DNA of 8,640 nt from NCBI GenBank assembly GCA_022827165.1, contig JAJDTN010000391.1, forward strand, positions 1 to 8,640. The letters are read 5' to 3'. Source of the DNA: Candidatus Latescibacterota bacterium. Lineage in GTDB: Bacteria > Latescibacterota > UBA2968 > UBA8231. This document shows, piece after piece, positions 6,599 to 8,640 of the stretch (the stretch's first letter is position 1; every line of letters begins with the position of its first letter). Below the pieces are notes generated by a model, which ran no database searches, was not told the origin of the DNA, and was given only the letters and a program-made list of their open reading frames with translations. The position numbers and the translations under genes were made by a program.

Positions 6599-8640
6599 TC
6601 CCCAAGGAAGACCCTGATCCACCTGGCCACCCTCGGCGCCCTCGGCCTCCTGGCGCCGGCAGCGCCCGCCGCAGCCCAGGACTACGGCGCACGCATGGGA
6701 GACATCCAGCGCGGCGGCGAGGTCTCCTTCCAGCCCCAGGGTCCGGGTGTGCTCCACGGCGCCCTCGACCCGGCCGTCCGCAGGTGGTACGTCCCCCAGG
6801 AGCTGTTCAACGAGTACCGCTGGCGGCAGTGGGATTACTCGAACTACGCCCGCGACCACTACCAGCGGTACGTCAGCGTCACCCGCGAGGGCGACTTCTA
6901 CTACGATCTCTACGGCAACTTCGTCACCAAGGGCTGGCTGATCTTCAACAACTCCCAGACCCAGCCCAAGCAGTTCGGCTCGTCGGTGCTCAAGAGCGCC
7001 AACTTCAGCCGCTGGTTCGACGGCGTCCTGATCTCGAGCGACTCCAAGGGGCAGCACCACTACGCCCTGACCATGGGCGCCAAGATCCGCACGACCCTGA
7101 CGCCCATGACCTTCTCCAAGCCCCAGTGGGACGGCGTGCAGTTCGACTATGCCTCCGACAAGTACCAGGGCACGGTCCTCTACTCCCGCCTCAGCCGCAC
7201 CGGCGGCAGCAGCACGAACGACCAGGAGTCGCTGGTGACCAACCTCACCTCCCTCGTCGGCGGCCGCGGCACGGTGCAGGTGGGCGACTTCGCCACCCTG
7301 GGACTGACAGCCGTCAACTCGCACCAGTCCAACACCCTCATCGACGGCTTCACCGGCAACCCCATCAGCGGCGAGCTCACCGTCGACCAGAACAAGACCC
7401 TGTCCCTCATCGAGGTGATCCTGCGCGACGACTCCCCCGAGGACGGCGGCGGCGCATCCTTCTTCCCCGCCGGTTCGGACATCATCATCACCTTCGACGA
7501 CGGCAGCGTCGACCGGGGCAAGCAGATCGGCTTCGCGCCGGTCATCGAGGGCGGCTTCGAGCGCGACGGCTACCTGGCCGCCGACGGCCCCGAGGAGATC
7601 CGTCTGCGCTACAACTTCGACAGCCCCGGCTTCGTCAACCACGCCAGCGGCTCGAAGGAGGAGATCGTCGGTATCGAGTTCCGCTATGTCCTGGGCAACG
7701 ACTACCAGGTGTGGATGACCTCCGACAACCAGCTCAACCAGTCGGAGGGCAACGTGGCGCTCCTGGTGACCCAGGCGGAGGGCAACGTCCAGGACAACAC
7801 CAACCTGCGTATCGTCTCCTTCGAGTACGGACTGCCCACGGCCACCCAGATCTGGGGCGCCACCCTGGAGTTGAAGAAGGTCGCCGGTTTCGACGTCTAC
7901 GGCGAGTACGACCTCAGCTACAACTACCGCAAGTACCCGAGCGTGGTGAGGAAGGGCCACCGCACCGCCTCCGGAATCCGCGGCGACCGCGCTGCCGAGG
8001 CCTGGATGGTCAACATCTCCCGCAACCGCTACCCGTGGTTCGCCTGGGGAGAGCTCTACAGCATGCACCCGCGCTACTCGACCAGCACCTACGTCGCCCA
8101 AGGCGACGGCTTCATCGATTACGAGGACAAGCGCATCCACGTAGTCGAGCTGGTGGAGGACAACGACGACCAGGACCAGTTCCCGGACACGGTGCGCAAG
8201 GACTGGCAGGCCGGCGATCCCACGGTCTTTCCCGGCTGGGACGAAAACAATGACTTCATCTCGGACTTCAACCAGAACGACAACCGCTTCATCAGCAACT
8301 CGATCCCCGACTACGACGAGCCCTTCCTGCGCCACAACGTGGACCGCCCCGAGTTCCTGTACGGGGTAGACCTGAACAACAACTTCTGGATCGACCGCTT
8401 CGAGAACGACGAGGAGCCCGACTATCCGTACCGGCGAGACCATCAGGGCTTCAACCTCTACGGGGGCGTGAACGTCACTCCCGACGTCCGAGTCAGCGTC
8501 GGCATCCTGCGCGAAGGGCTGATCTCCTCGAACCAGCGGAACAACGCCGACTACGCCCTCCTCAGCATCGACCGGGACATCGCCGGCTGGGGCCGGTTTC
8601 GCCTCTTCGACATGATCAAGTCGGTGAAGGACGACATCCC
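6596..8640 (+). CDS. Exported beta-rich, probably outer-membrane barrel-like protein, 3' end outside window
   Basis: The frame starting at GTG 6596 stays open to the window edge: 681 codons and two bases, with no stop. Start choice rests on the AGGAGAG site and on a signal peptide: R4 K5, hydrophobic 7-20 and A-A-A cleavage after residue 27, followed by QDYGARMGD. The mature part is rich in Tyr, Asn, Asp and alternating aromatic/polar residues, typical of beta structure. An early block (~75-215) has strands such as GDFYYDLYGNFVTKGWLIF and HHYALTMGAKIRTTLTPMTF. A middle block (~260-345) contains LIEVILRDDSPEDGGG and EEIRLRYNF. An acidic Asp/Asn-rich segment (~520-619) carries two related EF-hand-like loops at 549-562 and 592-605. 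After it, strands such as GFNLYGGVNVTPDVRVSVGI look like membrane-barrel strands. I know no characterised homologue; the barrel and outer-membrane location are inferred. The GC content is lower than in gene 1, which the amino-acid composition explains. It is probably in one operon with the upstream discoidin-like gene. Confidence 0.87.
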   Translation, partial: MSPRKTLIHLATLGALGLLAPAAPAAAQDYGARMGDIQRGGEVSFQPQGPGVLHGALDPAVRRWYVPQELFNEYRWRQWDYSNYARDHYQRYVSVTREGDFYYDLYGNFVTKGWLIFNNSQTQPKQFGSSVLKSANFSRWFDGVLISSDSKGQHHYALTMGAKIRTTLTPMTFSKPQWDGVQFDYASDKYQGTVLYSRLSRTGGSSTNDQESLVTNLTSLVGGRGTVQVGDFATLGLTAVNSHQSNTLIDGFTGNPISGELTVDQNKTLSLIEVILRDDSPEDGGGASFFPAGSDIIITFDDGSVDRGKQIGFAPVIEGGFERDGYLAADGPEEIRLRYNFDSPGFVNHASGSKEEIVGIEFRYVLGNDYQVWMTSDNQLNQSEGNVALLVTQAEGNVQDNTNLRIVSFEYGLPTATQIWGATLELKKVAGFDVYGEYDLSYNYRKYPSVVRKGHRTASGIRGDRAAEAWMVNISRNRYPWFAWGELYSMHPRYSTSTYVAQGDGFIDYEDKRIHVVELVEDNDDQDQFPDTVRKDWQAGDPTVFPGWDENNDFISDFNQNDNRFISNSIPDYDEPFLRHNVDRPEFLYGVDLNNNFWIDRFENDEEPDYPYRRDHQGFNLYGGVNVTPDVRVSVGILREGLISSNQRNNADYALLSIDRDIAGWGRFRLFDMIKSVKDDI
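8240..8410 (+). repeat. Duplicated EF-hand-like acidic loop in the barrel-like protein
   Basis: Residues 549-562 (DENNDFISDFNQND) and 592-605 (DLNNNFWIDRFEND) match at 7 of 14 positions without gaps, including D1, N3, N4, F6, D9 and the final N-D. The second copy fits the EF-hand calcium-loop spacing (D1, N3, N5, hydrophobic I8, D9, E12), although it has Phe where Gly6 is usual. The first copy has Ser at position 8 and Gln at 12, so it is a poorer loop. Calcium binding is an inference. Confidence 0.45.

Noticed and set aside
6784..8253. 489-codon + strand open frame
   Set aside because: It is one frame off the real gene that begins at 6596. Its product is Arg/Pro/Gln-rich with no domain.
6485..8443. 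652-codon open frame on the - strand
   Set aside because: Antisense to the barrel-like gene. Its Val/Asp/Glu/Gly-rich repetitive composition is the mirror of GAC/AAC/ACC/CTC codons in the real gene, which has a signal peptide and a strong ribosome-binding site.

Overview
This window is about 70% GC and is densely coded on the + strand only. It holds four protein genes, two of them cut by the window edges. I see no RNA genes, mobile elements or CRISPR arrays. All three genes whose N-terminus is visible encode an export signal: one lipoprotein and two Sec-type secreted proteins, the last of which looks like part of an outer-membrane beta-barrel. This points to a high-GC Gram-negative bacterium. 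The FlgD-like C-terminal Ig domain on the third gene and the style of the secreted proteins recall the FCB-related lineages (for example Krumholzibacteriota, Eisenbacteria, Latescibacterota or Gemmatimonadota). That placement is an impression from protein style, not a proof.

Layout. Bases 1-1083 are the 3' part of a tetratricopeptide-repeat (TPR) protein. Its stop overlaps by 4 bases the GTG start of a lipoprotein gene (1080-3419). That lipoprotein has an N-terminal TPR-like helical part, seven FG-GAP/VCBS-type calcium-binding repeats and a C-terminal ASPIC/UnbV domain (CRTAC1 family). An 88-base gap (3420-3507) follows, with a plausible sigma70-type promoter whose -35 box overlaps the lipoprotein stop codon, and a short GC hairpin. 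Next comes a 1016-residue secreted protein (3508-6558) with two discoidin-like (F5/8 type C) regions, a Trp/Ser-rich beta region, a scattered short repeat and a FlgD-like Ig domain at the C-terminus. After 37 bases with a strong Shine-Dalgarno, a GTG-started exported protein runs from 6596 off the end of the window. It is beta-rich, carries an acidic EF-hand-like segment, and probably forms an outer-membrane barrel.

How the genes may work together. Genes 1 and 2 look translationally coupled and probably act together at the envelope. Genes 3 and 4 look like a second transcription unit that produces a pair of surface proteins: a large multidomain adhesin-like or scaffold protein and a barrel-like partner. 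No enzyme active site was recognised in any of the four, so the biochemical role of the locus is unknown. The best leads for something undescribed are the 30-residue repeat in gene 3, the gene 3/gene 4 pairing, and the EF-hand-like duplication in gene 4.
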